This document shows, in pieces, positions 42,097 through 51,520 of a stretch of DNA of 64,000 nucleotides (positions are counted from its first letter, which is position 1; each line of letters starts with the position of its first letter). Position numbers and translations under genes: made by a program. The stretch lies in assembly GCA_022482785.1 (NCBI GenBank), contig JAKVON010000002.1, positions 213,359 to 277,358 of the forward strand. The letters are read 5' to 3'. Origin of the DNA: Atopobiaceae bacterium (GTDB taxonomy: Bacteria; Actinomycetota; Coriobacteriia; Coriobacteriales; Atopobiaceae). The notes below the pieces were generated by a model. The model was not told where the DNA came from and searched no databases. It worked only from the letters and a program-made list of their open reading frames with translations.

Positions 42097-43163
42097 AGTT
42101 CCCGAGATATCGTAATGAGGTTATTCAAGAAGACCTTGAGCACATTTTCTCGAGCCCGGCCATCGATTGGGAAAGATTTCGCGACAAAACTGTTCTCGTC
42201 ACTGGGGCTTATGGCATGCTTGCCTCATACTTGGTTTATGCTCTTTGTTACGCAAGCGAGAAATTAAATGGTTCCTTGAAGATTGTTGCTCTGGGCAGGA
42301 GCGAGAAAAAGGCGAGAGCGCGGTTCGATGGCCTTCTTGATATGCCTTTCCTTGAGTTCCATATCGCTGATGTGTCGGAGCCCCTTCCTGCTGGTCTTCC
42401 GCCTGCACAGTATGTCATACACGCTGCTAGTCCAGCGAGCTCTCAATACTATGACATTATTCCAGCTGAGGTCTTTCTCGCTAATGCGATTGGGACACTT
42501 AATACACTTCGATTTGCTCAAGGTTGCAACGCTGAACGCTACTTGCTGTTCAGCAGCGGCGAGGTGTATGGGAAGGTGACAGGGGAATATACGTTTGAAG
42601 ATGATTTTGGTCCTCTTGATTCCATGGATGTCCGCAGCTGTTACGGGGAAGGCAAGCGTGCTGCCGAAAACCTCTGCGCATCTTGGGCGCATGAATTCCA
42701 CTTGGATACCGTTGCAGTTCGCCCTTCTCATACGTATGGCCCCACGATGGACATCGAAAAAGATCAGCGTGTGTTTGCTGAATTCGTCGGAAACGCAGTC
42801 CGTCGTGAAGACATCCTGGTTAAGGGCAATCCCAATGCGCAGCGGAGTTTCTGCTATCTCTCTGATGCGACGACCGCATACCTCAAGGTCCTTCTCGACG
42901 GGATTCCAGGTTCTGCTTATAACGTTGCAAGTGTCAATGGGAACATCACTATTGGCGAGCTTGCCAGACTAGTAGTTTCGCTCTCAAAAGGGTCGAACGT
43001 GTCGTTTGGTGTTCATGAGACAGGCTATCTTGAGAGCCCCACGCTAGTTCATCCCCAACTTGCAACCGATAGACTGCAGAAGCTCGGGGTGTCGTGTGCC
43101 GTTTCTCCGCGAGAGGGCTTTGCACGCACGATAAGAAGCTTCGAATTGGAGAACACGAGATGA
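42093..43163 (+). CDS. NAD-dependent epimerase/dehydratase (second UXS-like SDR)
   Basis: A 356-residue extended SDR. N-terminal motif LVTGAYGMLASYLVYAL, active site SSGEVYGK and Tyr/Lys in CYGEGKRAAENLCASW, and the UXS-like VRPSHTYGPTMDIEKDQRVF and NAQRSFCYLSDATTAYLKVL. It is related to the SDR at 32872 but diverged, and the gene is AT-richer. The substrate may be the product of the ThDP/aldolase branch. GTG 42093 has GGAGGG just upstream; the end overlaps the glycosyltransferase gene by ATGA. Confidence 0.78.
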   Translation: MKFPRYRNEVIQEDLEHIFSSPAIDWERFRDKTVLVTGAYGMLASYLVYALCYASEKLNGSLKIVALGRSEKKARARFDGLLDMPFLEFHIADVSEPLPAGLPPAQYVIHAASPASSQYYDIIPAEVFLANAIGTLNTLRFAQGCNAERYLLFSSGEVYGKVTGEYTFEDDFGPLDSMDVRSCYGEGKRAAENLCASWAHEFHLDTVAVRPSHTYGPTMDIEKDQRVFAEFVGNAVRREDILVKGNPNAQRSFCYLSDATTAYLKVLLDGIPGSAYNVASVNGNITIGELARLVVSLSKGSNVSFGVHETGYLESPTLVHPQLATDRLQKLGVSCAVSPREGFARTIRSFELENTR

Positions 43164-44110
43164 CGAAGAAGATTACGGTGATGCTGCCTTGCTTCAATGA
43201 GGTGGATAACGTCATCCCGATGCATGATGCGGTTGTCGAACAATTTCAGAACTATCTTCCAGGATATGAGTACGAAATACTCTATGCGGATAACCATTCG
43301 ACTGATGGGACCCGAGACAAGCTCAGGATCCTTTGCGCAGCCGATAAGAATACTAAGGCTATCCTCAATTCTCGCAACTTCGGGCAATGGAACTCGCCAT
43401 ATCATGCCATGTGCGTCGCAGACTGCGACGCATTGGTATCGATGTGCTGTGATTTTCAAGAGCCTCCAGAGCTTATTCCGCGTCTTGTTCACGAATGGGA
43501 AAAGGGTCATCCGGTAGTTTGCGCTATTAAGACGGAAAGTGAGGAGAACAGTTTCATCCGTTTTCTTCGCACGCGTTACTACCATCTATTGAAAAGGACG
43601 AGCAGGTATGAGCAGATAGAACACTTCACTGGTACGGGACTCTATGACCGGAGCTTTCTTGAGGTCCTGAAAAAACTCGACGATCCCTCTCCTTACCTGC
43701 GTGGCATTGTCGGTGAACTTGGGCCTGCAAATCGAAAGGACATTCCCTATAAGCAGCTTCTGCGAAAAACAGGTAAATCAAAGAATAACTTTTCGACCCT
43801 TTATGATGCTGCGATGATTGGTTTTACCTCTTCAACAAAAGCCCCTTTGCGCATTTGTACATTTGTGGGTGCTATTGCTGTCCTTGTCTGCCTCGTCGTG
43901 GGCATTCTGTATCTCATCCTGAAGTACGCAGGAGTGATTAATTATCCTGCTGGTACGATTGCGATATTGTTCTTCGTGCTGCTTCTTGGATCTCTTCAGC
44001 TACTTTTCCTTGGGTTTATGGGTGAATACATTCTTGCCATGAACTCCAGAACTTTGCATCGACCCCTTGTTATCGAGGAAGAGAGGCTCGGGGAGTGGCC
44101 ATTGGCGTAG
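43160..44110 (+). CDS. Family 2 glycosyltransferase, polyprenyl-phosphate type (GtrB/ArnC-like)
   Basis: A 316-residue GT-A enzyme with two C-terminal membrane helices (LRICTFVGAIAVLVCLVVGI and GTIAILFFVLLLGSLQLLFL). N-terminal ITVMLPCFNEVDNV, nucleotide-binding YADNHSTDGT and the DxxEPP variant CDFQEPPELI of the DLQDPP motif mark the DPM1/GtrB group, which charge undecaprenyl phosphate with a sugar. Such lipid-linked sugars would be donors for the GT-C-like proteins of this locus. ATG 43160 overlaps the previous stop. Confidence 0.88.
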   Translation: MTKKITVMLPCFNEVDNVIPMHDAVVEQFQNYLPGYEYEILYADNHSTDGTRDKLRILCAADKNTKAILNSRNFGQWNSPYHAMCVADCDALVSMCCDFQEPPELIPRLVHEWEKGHPVVCAIKTESEENSFIRFLRTRYYHLLKRTSRYEQIEHFTGTGLYDRSFLEVLKKLDDPSPYLRGIVGELGPANRKDIPYKQLLRKTGKSKNNFSTLYDAAMIGFTSSTKAPLRICTFVGAIAVLVCLVVGILYLILKYAGVINYPAGTIAILFFVLLLGSLQLLFLGFMGEYILAMNSRTLHRPLVIEEERLGEWPLA

Positions 44111-44204
44111 TCCCATTCAGTCTGATGAGAAAGGTTGCGTCTGTTGGTTATCCATTACCTACAGACGCGATTTGCCTCTACTCCCTTTTGATTGTGAAAA
44201 TAAC

Positions 44205-45305
44205 ATGGTAGCGACAGCGAAGAATCTGGATAAGCTAGGCTACCGTGTCGGCTACATCGACGTTGCAAAACTAATCGGCATCCTGCTTGTAATAGCTGAT
44301 CATTCCGACAATATCTTTAAGACTCCGGCAGTACGGGCTATTGCCGCAAAACCATGGTTCTGCTCGTTTCACATGCCGCTCTTCTTTGTTCTCTATGGAC
44401 TTGTTGCGACTTTTAAACCGTGGCGCAACAGGCAAGATGTGATTGATTGGACATGGAAACGATACTGCTCAATGCTTGTGCCATATATATTATGGTCATT
44501 GATTGATGCGTCGACAATCAATAAATCACTCTTGTTGAGCGTATTGTGGGGGACCAATGGCAGTCTCGAGGCAGGGGGTACGAACAGCATCCTATGGTTT
44601 CTTCCAGCTATGTTCTCGGCTGCTTTGGTAAGCCAGCTTTGCGTGACCGCATCCCAAGCATTCTGTGAGAACGCGGACTCATTTCTTCGGAGAGATATCC
44701 TTCTTATCGTGATGCAGCTTATTGTCGGGGGGCTGCTCGGCAAACTCTCTGAGACTCTATTTCAAACTTGTGGTATTCCTTTTGGTTTTGATATTGGTTG
44801 TGTAGGAGCAGCTTTTATTACGGCGGGCAGGGTTGTTCGTCCTCTTGTTTCTAAACTTGAGAAGAAAAAATATCCCACACAGGCTCTTGTTGCCCTGGTA
44901 TGTTTTTCAATCACATTTCCTCTCACCAGCGTAAATTTGCCAGTAGGGCAGAAGGTGCTTGTGATGGCGACTGCAAAATATGGCCGGAGTTTATTCTTGT
45001 ATTTTTCTAGTGCAGTGATCAGTTCTGTTGGTGTGGCCTCTCTATCGATGGTATTTGAGAAGGCTCATCTACTTGCCTGGTTGGGCCGTGGGTCGCTCGT
45101 GATGATGGCATCCCATCAGAGAGTACTCTCATATTTCGCCAAGTGGTGCGCAAACACTTTTCCCGGTGAACCTGCTCCCACTCTCGCAATGATAAGTGTT
45201 TTGGTATGCGCCCTGGTCCTTGTTCCAATAGTGTGCCTGTGTAGAGGCTTTCTCCCGGTACTAAATGGGGAATGCTTTAAGGAACATCAGCCAACTGATT
45301 TCTAG
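44205..45305 (+). CDS. Acyltransferase 3 family membrane protein
   Basis: A 366-residue protein with about ten hydrophobic segments. The N-terminal RVGYIDVAKLIGILLVIADH contains the conserved His, and FHMPLFFVLYGL the FF/SGY-like motif of acyltransferase 3 proteins. These O-acylate (often O-acetylate) surface sugars using cytoplasmic acyl-CoA. Start at ATG 44205; no strong ribosome binding site. The first 40 codons of the open frame upstream overlap the glycosyltransferase gene and are unlikely to be used. Confidence 0.85.
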   Translation: MVATAKNLDKLGYRVGYIDVAKLIGILLVIADHSDNIFKTPAVRAIAAKPWFCSFHMPLFFVLYGLVATFKPWRNRQDVIDWTWKRYCSMLVPYILWSLIDASTINKSLLLSVLWGTNGSLEAGGTNSILWFLPAMFSAALVSQLCVTASQAFCENADSFLRRDILLIVMQLIVGGLLGKLSETLFQTCGIPFGFDIGCVGAAFITAGRVVRPLVSKLEKKKYPTQALVALVCFSITFPLTSVNLPVGQKVLVMATAKYGRSLFLYFSSAVISSVGVASLSMVFEKAHLLAWLGRGSLVMMASHQRVLSYFAKWCANTFPGEPAPTLAMISVLVCALVLVPIVCLCRGFLPVLNGECFKEHQPTDF

Positions 45306-45313
45306 CTTGGCTC

Positions 45314-45345
45314 CAGCTGTCGACTTACAGCTGCAAACGTTTTCT
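45314..45345 (+). terminator. Possible terminator after the acyltransferase gene
   Basis: CAGCTGT (45314-45320) pairs with ACAGCTG (45327-45333) around a 6-base loop, followed by CAAACGTTTTCTGC. The stem is short. A second hairpin (GAACGCC 45363-45369 with GGCGTTC 45382-45388) follows. The remaining sequence of this 287-base gap up to 45592 contains no recognisable gene. Confidence 0.45.
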
Positions 45346-45592
45346 GCTATCGCGGTAGGTTAGAACGCCAGTCCTATGGGGGGCGTTCGTTGCCCCGTGG
45401 CTCCTTATGCCCTACGATATTCAGGCAGCATAATTTCTATTTCAGTCCCTTTGCTCCATGCAGCTGGCATTCTGTAACTGATTATGAGAATGATTAAGAG
45501 GTTTCTGGTAATGGAAGACGAGGAGCCTGTCTCCAAGTTGCTCGGCATATGCGCAAACGCGACATCAACTTCGATTTGATGGATAGGTAAAG

Positions 45593-48517
45593 ATGATGAA
45601 CCCCATCGTATTCGCTGTTGCTCTGGGAGTGATAGCGGTGTTTGTTATTGCCATCTGGCGCAACTGTCGAAAGCTTTTGCAAAAAGTAGTTGTTCAACTT
45701 CAAATAATCATCTGCATCTTTCTAACGGTGCTGCTCTCGGCGTGGCTATCACCTCTCCCTGTCAAGAGAACTGGGTGGTTGATTCTTGATCTAGCGTTCC
45801 TCCTTGGAATATCAATAGTTACATTATTAACATGCTCAAGGAAAAGTAAGGATATATCTCTTGCTAGCCGTTTACTTGCCTGGATTCGCAAGGACGGTTG
45901 GCAACCTATCTTGTTGGTTGTACTAACAGTTGCCACTCGTTATTGGATGGTAGGGCTTACGCTTTCTGGGGATAATGCCGAATACTATGGGAATCTTGTT
46001 CGTGGATGCCTGACGTTTAACTTTTCGCCCGCCTCGGTACTCAACTACACTCTGTGTTCCCACATGTCGTATGCGTGCGGACTATTCGCTTCCATTGGCG
46101 TCTTCCTCTGGCCAGACGGTGTAGAGGGCGTGCAGGTGGTCGATATCGCGGCGATGTGCGTGGCGACGGTCTGCTTATATTGTGTGTTGAGAAGGACTAG
46201 CTCAGGTCGGAAGAAAAACGATCCGCTGCCTTTCTTCGGAGCGGTGCTTTTCCTTGTCAATCCTTTGCTGTGGGGCATGCAAGAAGGATTTAGCGCTGAT
46301 TTCTGGGCCGTTGTCTTCTTCTGCCTCCTTGTTTATTGCGATGCGTTCAATTTCGACGTCCTTGTGGTGTTCTTTGCTCTTTGTCTTGGGTTTACCAAGG
46401 AGTCCTATTGGTTTGCAATGGTTGGCTACGCGTTGGCGAGAGGGTTCTATCTACTGTCAAAAACTGAGGGCGACGGCTGGCAAAGAATTCGCAAGGCTAT
46501 TGGCTCCAGGCAAATGCGTCCTCTGCTTATCGCCTGTCTGGTAGGGGCCCTTCTTATCGTTGCGCTACGCACGGTTGGAGGAACATCTTGGGCGCAAAGC
46601 GACTACTTCAAAGGTTATTTCACCCAGACCGCGGAGACGGCATTCAACACTTTTGGCTTCAATGCCGATCATGTTGTTACGATATTTCTCCAGCAGTTCG
46701 TGGCGAACTTCTCCTGGCTGATTACCATCTTTACTCTATGTACTTTGGTTTATTTACGGAAAAGAGGGCCGGTCTCCCTTCCTGACAGCCAAGCCCCGGA
46801 GTCTCTATCAGCGGGATATCCCTCGGATAATGCCGTTCTTATCTCACTATGTGGTGCTGGTGGAGCGTACCTATTAATCTCGTGCCTGTTCATTACTTCA
46901 TGTACACCGCGATATGCTGCGCTTGCGATTACCAACCTGTTGCTAATTGCAATTCTGCTGATGAAGCGCCTCACCACTAAGCAGCTTCGGACACTGTCGC
47001 TACCGTGTGCTGCGATAATAGCTCTCAATCTTGTCCAGGCAGTTTACCCGCTCGATCCGATCACGAACCTATGCTTCAGGACAAAGGATGTCGGCGGGAC
47101 AAAGGTCCTGTGCCTCTCGCAGAGCAGCAACGGCTTGCCAGGTAGGGACTATTACACAAGCAACCTGCAGTGCGGGCTTGAGGACAAAGCGCTTGAGGCA
47201 ATGCTGCGCGAGTCGAATTACTCGAGAAACGACAGCGTCGTATTGGTGGCTGGTAACACGTTCCAGGAAAGCAACGCCAATGGCTATCTGACGGAGATAA
47301 CCGGGCGGTTGGCCTTGAGCTCAAAGAGCGACTCGGATAAAACTCGAATGAAGAGTTGGAACGAAGATACCAAGCGCTTTGAAAACGAAGCAGGAACAAA
47401 CGAAAACGTTGTGAGGACCCTCTATTCACTTTCGATGTTTGGGTGGAGCGAGGTTACGAATCCCGATGCACTCATTCCAGACCAAGATACATATGCACGC
47501 ATCTACCTCGAATCCCAGACGGCATCCAAATACATCGTCTACTTTGATCCAATAGATGGTATCGACGAGGGCGAGGAGATATCGACCCTTTCGAAGTTCT
47601 TTAATGTGGGCGAGCGACATGTTGCGGATTTCATGGGATATGAAATACCTTACTACGTCATGACAAAGAAGATAACCATCCCGGGCGCGACGGATTCGAG
47701 CGCCTACTACTCGGAACCCTCCGTAAAGGTTGTGGGAGATGCTCTGGAGACTCCTGCAGGGTTCGAAGGTACCGTTCTCATTGATCCCACCACGGCAACA
47801 AATGGCCTCTCCTTCACGGATGAGGACGCTGCGTCGGCATGGCTGACAAGGAGTGGAGCAAAGCACCAGGATCCGTCCGATTCCACAAGAATGGTAGTTA
47901 AGCCTGGCGATTTAGTGAGCTGCAGGATTCAATTGTATTACGAGGGCTCATGGGTTCGAGACACGATTACTCCCAGCGGGTTGATTCTTCAACAGCTGAC
48001 TGCAGGATGCAATAGCTATGTTGGTGGTATTGGCGAGAAGCTCGTGGGAGCCATCCTCGGACAAGAATTTGACGTCACTACCACCTTGCCAGATTCATAC
48101 GATTCGATAATTAGGGGATATGGCGGGAAGACGGTTACGCTCAAGATCGTTCCCAACGCAATAATGACCGAATTGGCAGAGCAGAAAGAATACTCAGGTC
48201 AAGTTGTGGCGGGTAGAGGCCTTCTGGAAAAGAGGGGCGTGACCAAAGACGCTATTCTTGCCTCCTGCGTGGCTGCCTCGACATACAGGCCGAGCGACGA
48301 AGAAGCCGATAGGTTCACTGCTGATGTCGGCCGGCAATGTCAGAAAGACGCCTCGGCTCTTGGAATTGAATCCGAAAGCTACATATCGAGTTGGCTAGGA
48401 CTATCGGACGCGGGATATGAGAATTTCAGGAGAGAATACGCTGTGTACCTAGCGTGCAGACAGCATGCGATGGATGCGTACGATGCCGCAGGAGTCGACA
48501 TCAGAAAATATAAGTAG
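45593..48517 (+). CDS. GT-C-like membrane protein with C-terminal trigger-factor/FKBP-like domain (paralog 2)
   Basis: A 974-residue protein. Residues 1 to about 480 hold about 13 hydrophobic segments with the landmarks shared with the proteins at 35339 and 60618 (LTLSGDNAEYYG, LCSHMSYACGLF, FTKESYWFAMVG, TPRYAALAITN). A soluble region follows with VYPLDPITNLCFRTKDVGGT, then about 200 further residues. Residues 768-858 (VKPGDLVSCRIQLYYEGSW, then VGGIGEKLVGAILGQEFDVT and GKTVTLKIV) look like the FKBP-type domain of trigger factor. A charged helical tail of 115 residues (MTELAEQKEYSGQVV... RREYAVYLACRQHAMDAYDA) completes it, also trigger-factor-like. The fusion suggests handling of an unfolded protein acceptor or self-chaperoning; both are inferences. 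Confidence 0.7.
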   Translation: MMNPIVFAVALGVIAVFVIAIWRNCRKLLQKVVVQLQIIICIFLTVLLSAWLSPLPVKRTGWLILDLAFLLGISIVTLLTCSRKSKDISLASRLLAWIRKDGWQPILLVVLTVATRYWMVGLTLSGDNAEYYGNLVRGCLTFNFSPASVLNYTLCSHMSYACGLFASIGVFLWPDGVEGVQVVDIAAMCVATVCLYCVLRRTSSGRKKNDPLPFFGAVLFLVNPLLWGMQEGFSADFWAVVFFCLLVYCDAFNFDVLVVFFALCLGFTKESYWFAMVGYALARGFYLLSKTEGDGWQRIRKAIGSRQMRPLLIACLVGALLIVALRTVGGTSWAQSDYFKGYFTQTAETAFNTFGFNADHVVTIFLQQFVANFSWLITIFTLCTLVYLRKRGPVSLPDSQAPESLSAGYPSDNAVLISLCGAGGAYLLISCLFITSCTPRYAALAITNLLLIAILLMKRLTTKQLRTLSLPCAAIIALNLVQAVYPLDPITNLCFRTKDVGGTKVLCLSQSSNGLPGRDYYTSNLQCGLEDKALEAMLRESNYSRNDSVVLVAGNTFQESNANGYLTEITGRLALSSKSDSDKTRMKSWNEDTKRFENEAGTNENVVRTLYSLSMFGWSEVTNPDALIPDQDTYARIYLESQTASKYIVYFDPIDGIDEGEEISTLSKFFNVGERHVADFMGYEIPYYVMTKKITIPGATDSSAYYSEPSVKVVGDALETPAGFEGTVLIDPTTATNGLSFTDEDAASAWLTRSGAKHQDPSDSTRMVVKPGDLVSCRIQLYYEGSWVRDTITPSGLILQQLTAGCNSYVGGIGEKLVGAILGQEFDVTTTLPDSYDSIIRGYGGKTVTLKIVPNAIMTELAEQKEYSGQVVAGRGLLEKRGVTKDAILASCVAASTYRPSDEEADRFTADVGRQCQKDASALGIESESYISSWLGLSDAGYENFRREYAVYLACRQHAMDAYDAAGVDIRKYK

Positions 48518-48527
48518 TGATTACGAT

Positions 48528-49770
48528 ATGGAGTTAATTTTGATTAACTCATCAAACCGCGTCTCCCTCGCATCGATGAACGACTGTACCGGATGCGGGC
48601 TATGCGCAAAACGCTGTCCAGCTGGCTGCATTTCAATGCGGAGGGGAATTGGAGGTTTCGAATGGCCTTCAATTGACGAGAGCAAATGTATGGGCTGCGG
48701 GGAATGCGTTCGCTCATGCCCCGCATTGTCTCCTGGATCTTGTTCGAGACCGAGCGTTGCCTTTGCAGCTTGCTCGAATGACGATCGTATACTAGGCCAA
48801 TCAACATCCGGAGGCGCAACAACATCTATCGCAAGAGCTTTCTTCGAGCGGGGAGGGGTGGTCTACGGCGCTGCTTCAGACGGAGCAGAAGTAGAACACA
48901 TCAGGGTCGATTCGGATGCTGGACTGAGTCGGATACGCGGCTCAAAATACTCTCAGAGCACGATTAAATATATATATGATCGAGTTGCAAAAGACCTGTC
49001 TAATGAGGTTCCAAGCTGTTTTATCGGAACGCCATGCCAGGTCGATGCCGTACGGAGATTCGCATCGGGGATGCGAGCGGACAGCTGCCTTTGGACCGTG
49101 GATTTGATCTGCGGTGGCGTTGGGGCTCCCGGGGACGTATCCGACTGCTTGAGAGCTATCCTGCCCGATTCGGAGGGTCCCTGATGGGATACATCTAGAG
49201 TATCGACACAGTAATCACTATGTTTTTGATGTTTATCGCAGCAGCGAGCGCCTCAGGCATGTCGTGCGCTGGAAAAGCCCTTTCCTGCGCGCATTTGATT
49301 TAGCGCTCAATTTGCGGCCATGCTGCTATCACTGTCGTTACGCCATGCCAATCCGTGTTGGTGATGTCACGATTGGAGACTTTTGGGGCATTAGCCGAAT
49401 TCATTCTCGTATTCCTATCCGAAAGAAGGCGCAGGGCGTATCTCTATGCTTGCCCAATACGGCTCGTGGCTTCTTGCTCGTCGAACAGATGGAGAGCGAT
49501 ATGCTCTTTGAGAAGCACACTGTTGACGAAGCAGAACGGTTTAATCCGAGACTCCGGAGCCCAATTCAGGAGGAAGAAATATATGACGATGCGCTTAGAT
49601 ATCGCGAAGAAAGGCAGATGGGCGTCAGTATCGATGATTCGATACTGCAATCAGTTGGCATGTCAGGCATCCGAAAGCGAAAGATACGATCGATGGTGAG
49701 CGAGCTGACTGCCAGCATGCCGATAGCCTATGAATTATTCTGTGCCATGCGCTCGATGATACAAGGATGA
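48528..49770 (+). pseudogene. Frameshifted F420-hydrogenase-beta-like Fe-S protein of polysaccharide loci
   Basis: The first part (48528-49184) encodes two [4Fe-4S] motifs, CTGCGLCAKRCP and CMGCGECVRSCP, then GQSTSGGATTSIARAFFERG and SCFIGTPCQVDAVRRF, the FrhB/FpoF-type fold. It stops at 49182. One frame further the reading continues without stop from 49183 (DGIHLEYRHSNHYVFDVYRS) into RPCCYHCRYAMPIRVGDVTI and GDFWGISR, the known C-terminal part of the same family, ending at 49770. One small indel between about 49140 and 49182 explains this. Such proteins occur beside pyruvyl-transferases and likely reduce or modify a sugar. Either a real inactivating mutation or a sequence error. Confidence 0.8.
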
Positions 49771-49849
49771 TTGTCGAGCTCGCCCATGCCTGTTAGCTAA
49801 AAACAGCCGTGAACAGTAGAACACCAAACCAAGAGGTGGAACCAAAAAA

Positions 49850-51511
49850 ATGGATGAGCCGAATACCAAAGAAGGCATTACGTCGCTGCTATTCAATTAC
49901 CTTGGTCCTCTAAAAAGAGTTTTTTCGAACATCGACACCCTTTCAAGTTTCTGCCATATGGGCACGACGTATGATGACGCGGCAATGCGTCTCGAGTTAT
50001 TTGCTCGTCCGCTTTGGGGGCTCGTGCCTTTCTGGGCGGGAGGTGGGAGGGACTCCGAATTTGAAGATATCTATAGGCGCGGTCTTTCTTCGGGTGTGAA
50101 TCCAGATAGTCCCGGGTATTGGGGAAGATGTCATTCTGTTGATCAGAGATTCGTGGAGATGGCCGCAATCGCCTATGGTCTCCTATTGGTTCCAGAGATA
50201 CTTTGGGATCCGCTTGATGACCAAGATAAGAAGAACCTAATCGCATGGCTTGAACAGATTGACTTCCATCGAACTGGATACAACAACTGGTTTTTCTTTC
50301 CCCCGCTCGTGAACCTTGCTTTCCGAAAGCTTGGCTTGCCCTCACACAGGTCTGTCAGCCAAGCATGCCTTGCGGCAATCGATGAGCTTTATGCAGGTGG
50401 TGGATGGTATACAGATGGTATCTCGTTTGGTCGTGCTGCTATGAAGGATTACTACAACGCCTTCGCCTTCCATTTCTATGGGGTACTCTATTCGTCGTTC
50501 GCGCACGAATACGATGCAACGCGGTGCAGCTCATTTATTGAACGCGCCTACAGATTCTCCGAAGACTACGTCAAGCTATTTTCTCCTAATGGGGAGTCTG
50601 TTCCCTTTGGTAGGTCGATGACCTATCGTTTTGCGCAGAGTTCCTTCTTCTCCATGTGTGCGGCCAGGAAGGTTGACGTGCTGCCCGTTGGAACGCTCAA
50701 GGGCATCGTGATGCGCAGCCTCAAGGCATGGTCCCGATTGCCCATAACAGATTCCTCGGGGCTCCTTACCATCGGTTATCACTATCCCTGCACCCATATG
50801 TCTGAGAGCTATAACGGGCCTGGTTCTCCATACTGGGCTATGAAGGCCTTTTCATGCCTCTCGCTTCCAGATACCGACCCGTTCTGGAACACAGAGCAAC
50901 GGGAACTTCCAGCTCACGAGGGAGTATCCCTTATTGCAAATGGTGAGATGCTCGTGCAACGTCGTGACGAGGAGGTGATTCTTTACCCATCTGGCCACAC
51001 TGGGGATCATCTGTACGATCACATGGAAGAGAAATACTCCAAGTTTGCCTACTCCTCCACGTATGGTTTTAGCGTAGCGCGCTCGAACTGTACGGTAAGG
51101 GAGGCGGCGCCTGATAGCATGCTCGCATTTGTCATCAACGGCTATGTCTTCGTGCGAAGGAGTACGCTGCGTTCGGCATCGACGAAATCTTCGATAACTT
51201 CCCGCTGGTCGCCATGGCCTGGAATTGAGGTAATCTCGCTCATCATTCCTACGGGTTCGGGGCATCGCCGTGAGCATCTGATATCAAGTAGTGTCGAATG
51301 CGTAGCGTATGATTGCGGGTTTGCCGTGCCGGCGGATGAGAAACCAGAAAGAGTGCAAATACTTGCTGGCAGGGGAAGAATAATTTCGATAACTCCAGAT
51401 CCCAATACAAATCTCATGGCTCCGAGGACAAGGATTACAGCGGCAAAATATAAGGTTAGAAAGGGAGAGATGCGAATCGTGACGGAGTTCTCGAGGGAAA
51501 ATGATGGATAG
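49850..51511 (+). CDS. DUF2264-family protein (glycan-active, probable glycoside hydrolase or lyase fold)
   Basis: A 553-residue protein without signal peptide. The N-terminal (alpha/alpha)6-toroid-like part has ARPLWGLVPFWAGGGRDSEF, NPDSPGYWGR, GYNNWFFFPPLVNLAFRKLG and GGWYTDGISFGRAAMKDYYN. The C-terminal beta-rich region has STYGFSVARS. This is the DUF2264 pattern, a family near unsaturated-glucuronyl hydrolases and reported to include glucuronide-active enzymes. Its neighbour at 52682 makes UDP-glucuronate, so a uronic-acid-containing glycan would be a fitting substrate, possibly intracellular. AGAGGTGG lies 10 bases before ATG 49850. Confidence 0.75.
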   Translation: MDEPNTKEGITSLLFNYLGPLKRVFSNIDTLSSFCHMGTTYDDAAMRLELFARPLWGLVPFWAGGGRDSEFEDIYRRGLSSGVNPDSPGYWGRCHSVDQRFVEMAAIAYGLLLVPEILWDPLDDQDKKNLIAWLEQIDFHRTGYNNWFFFPPLVNLAFRKLGLPSHRSVSQACLAAIDELYAGGGWYTDGISFGRAAMKDYYNAFAFHFYGVLYSSFAHEYDATRCSSFIERAYRFSEDYVKLFSPNGESVPFGRSMTYRFAQSSFFSMCAARKVDVLPVGTLKGIVMRSLKAWSRLPITDSSGLLTIGYHYPCTHMSESYNGPGSPYWAMKAFSCLSLPDTDPFWNTEQRELPAHEGVSLIANGEMLVQRRDEEVILYPSGHTGDHLYDHMEEKYSKFAYSSTYGFSVARSNCTVREAAPDSMLAFVINGYVFVRRSTLRSASTKSSITSRWSPWPGIEVISLIIPTGSGHRREHLISSSVECVAYDCGFAVPADEKPERVQILAGRGRIISITPDPNTNLMAPRTRITAAKYKVRKGEMRIVTEFSRENDG

Positions 51512-51520
51512 AGAAACTCA

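Noticed and set aside
49140..49183. Programmed ribosomal frameshifting in the Fe-S gene
   Set aside because: No classic slippery heptamer with a downstream pseudoknot is evident; a mutation or sequencing error is simpler.
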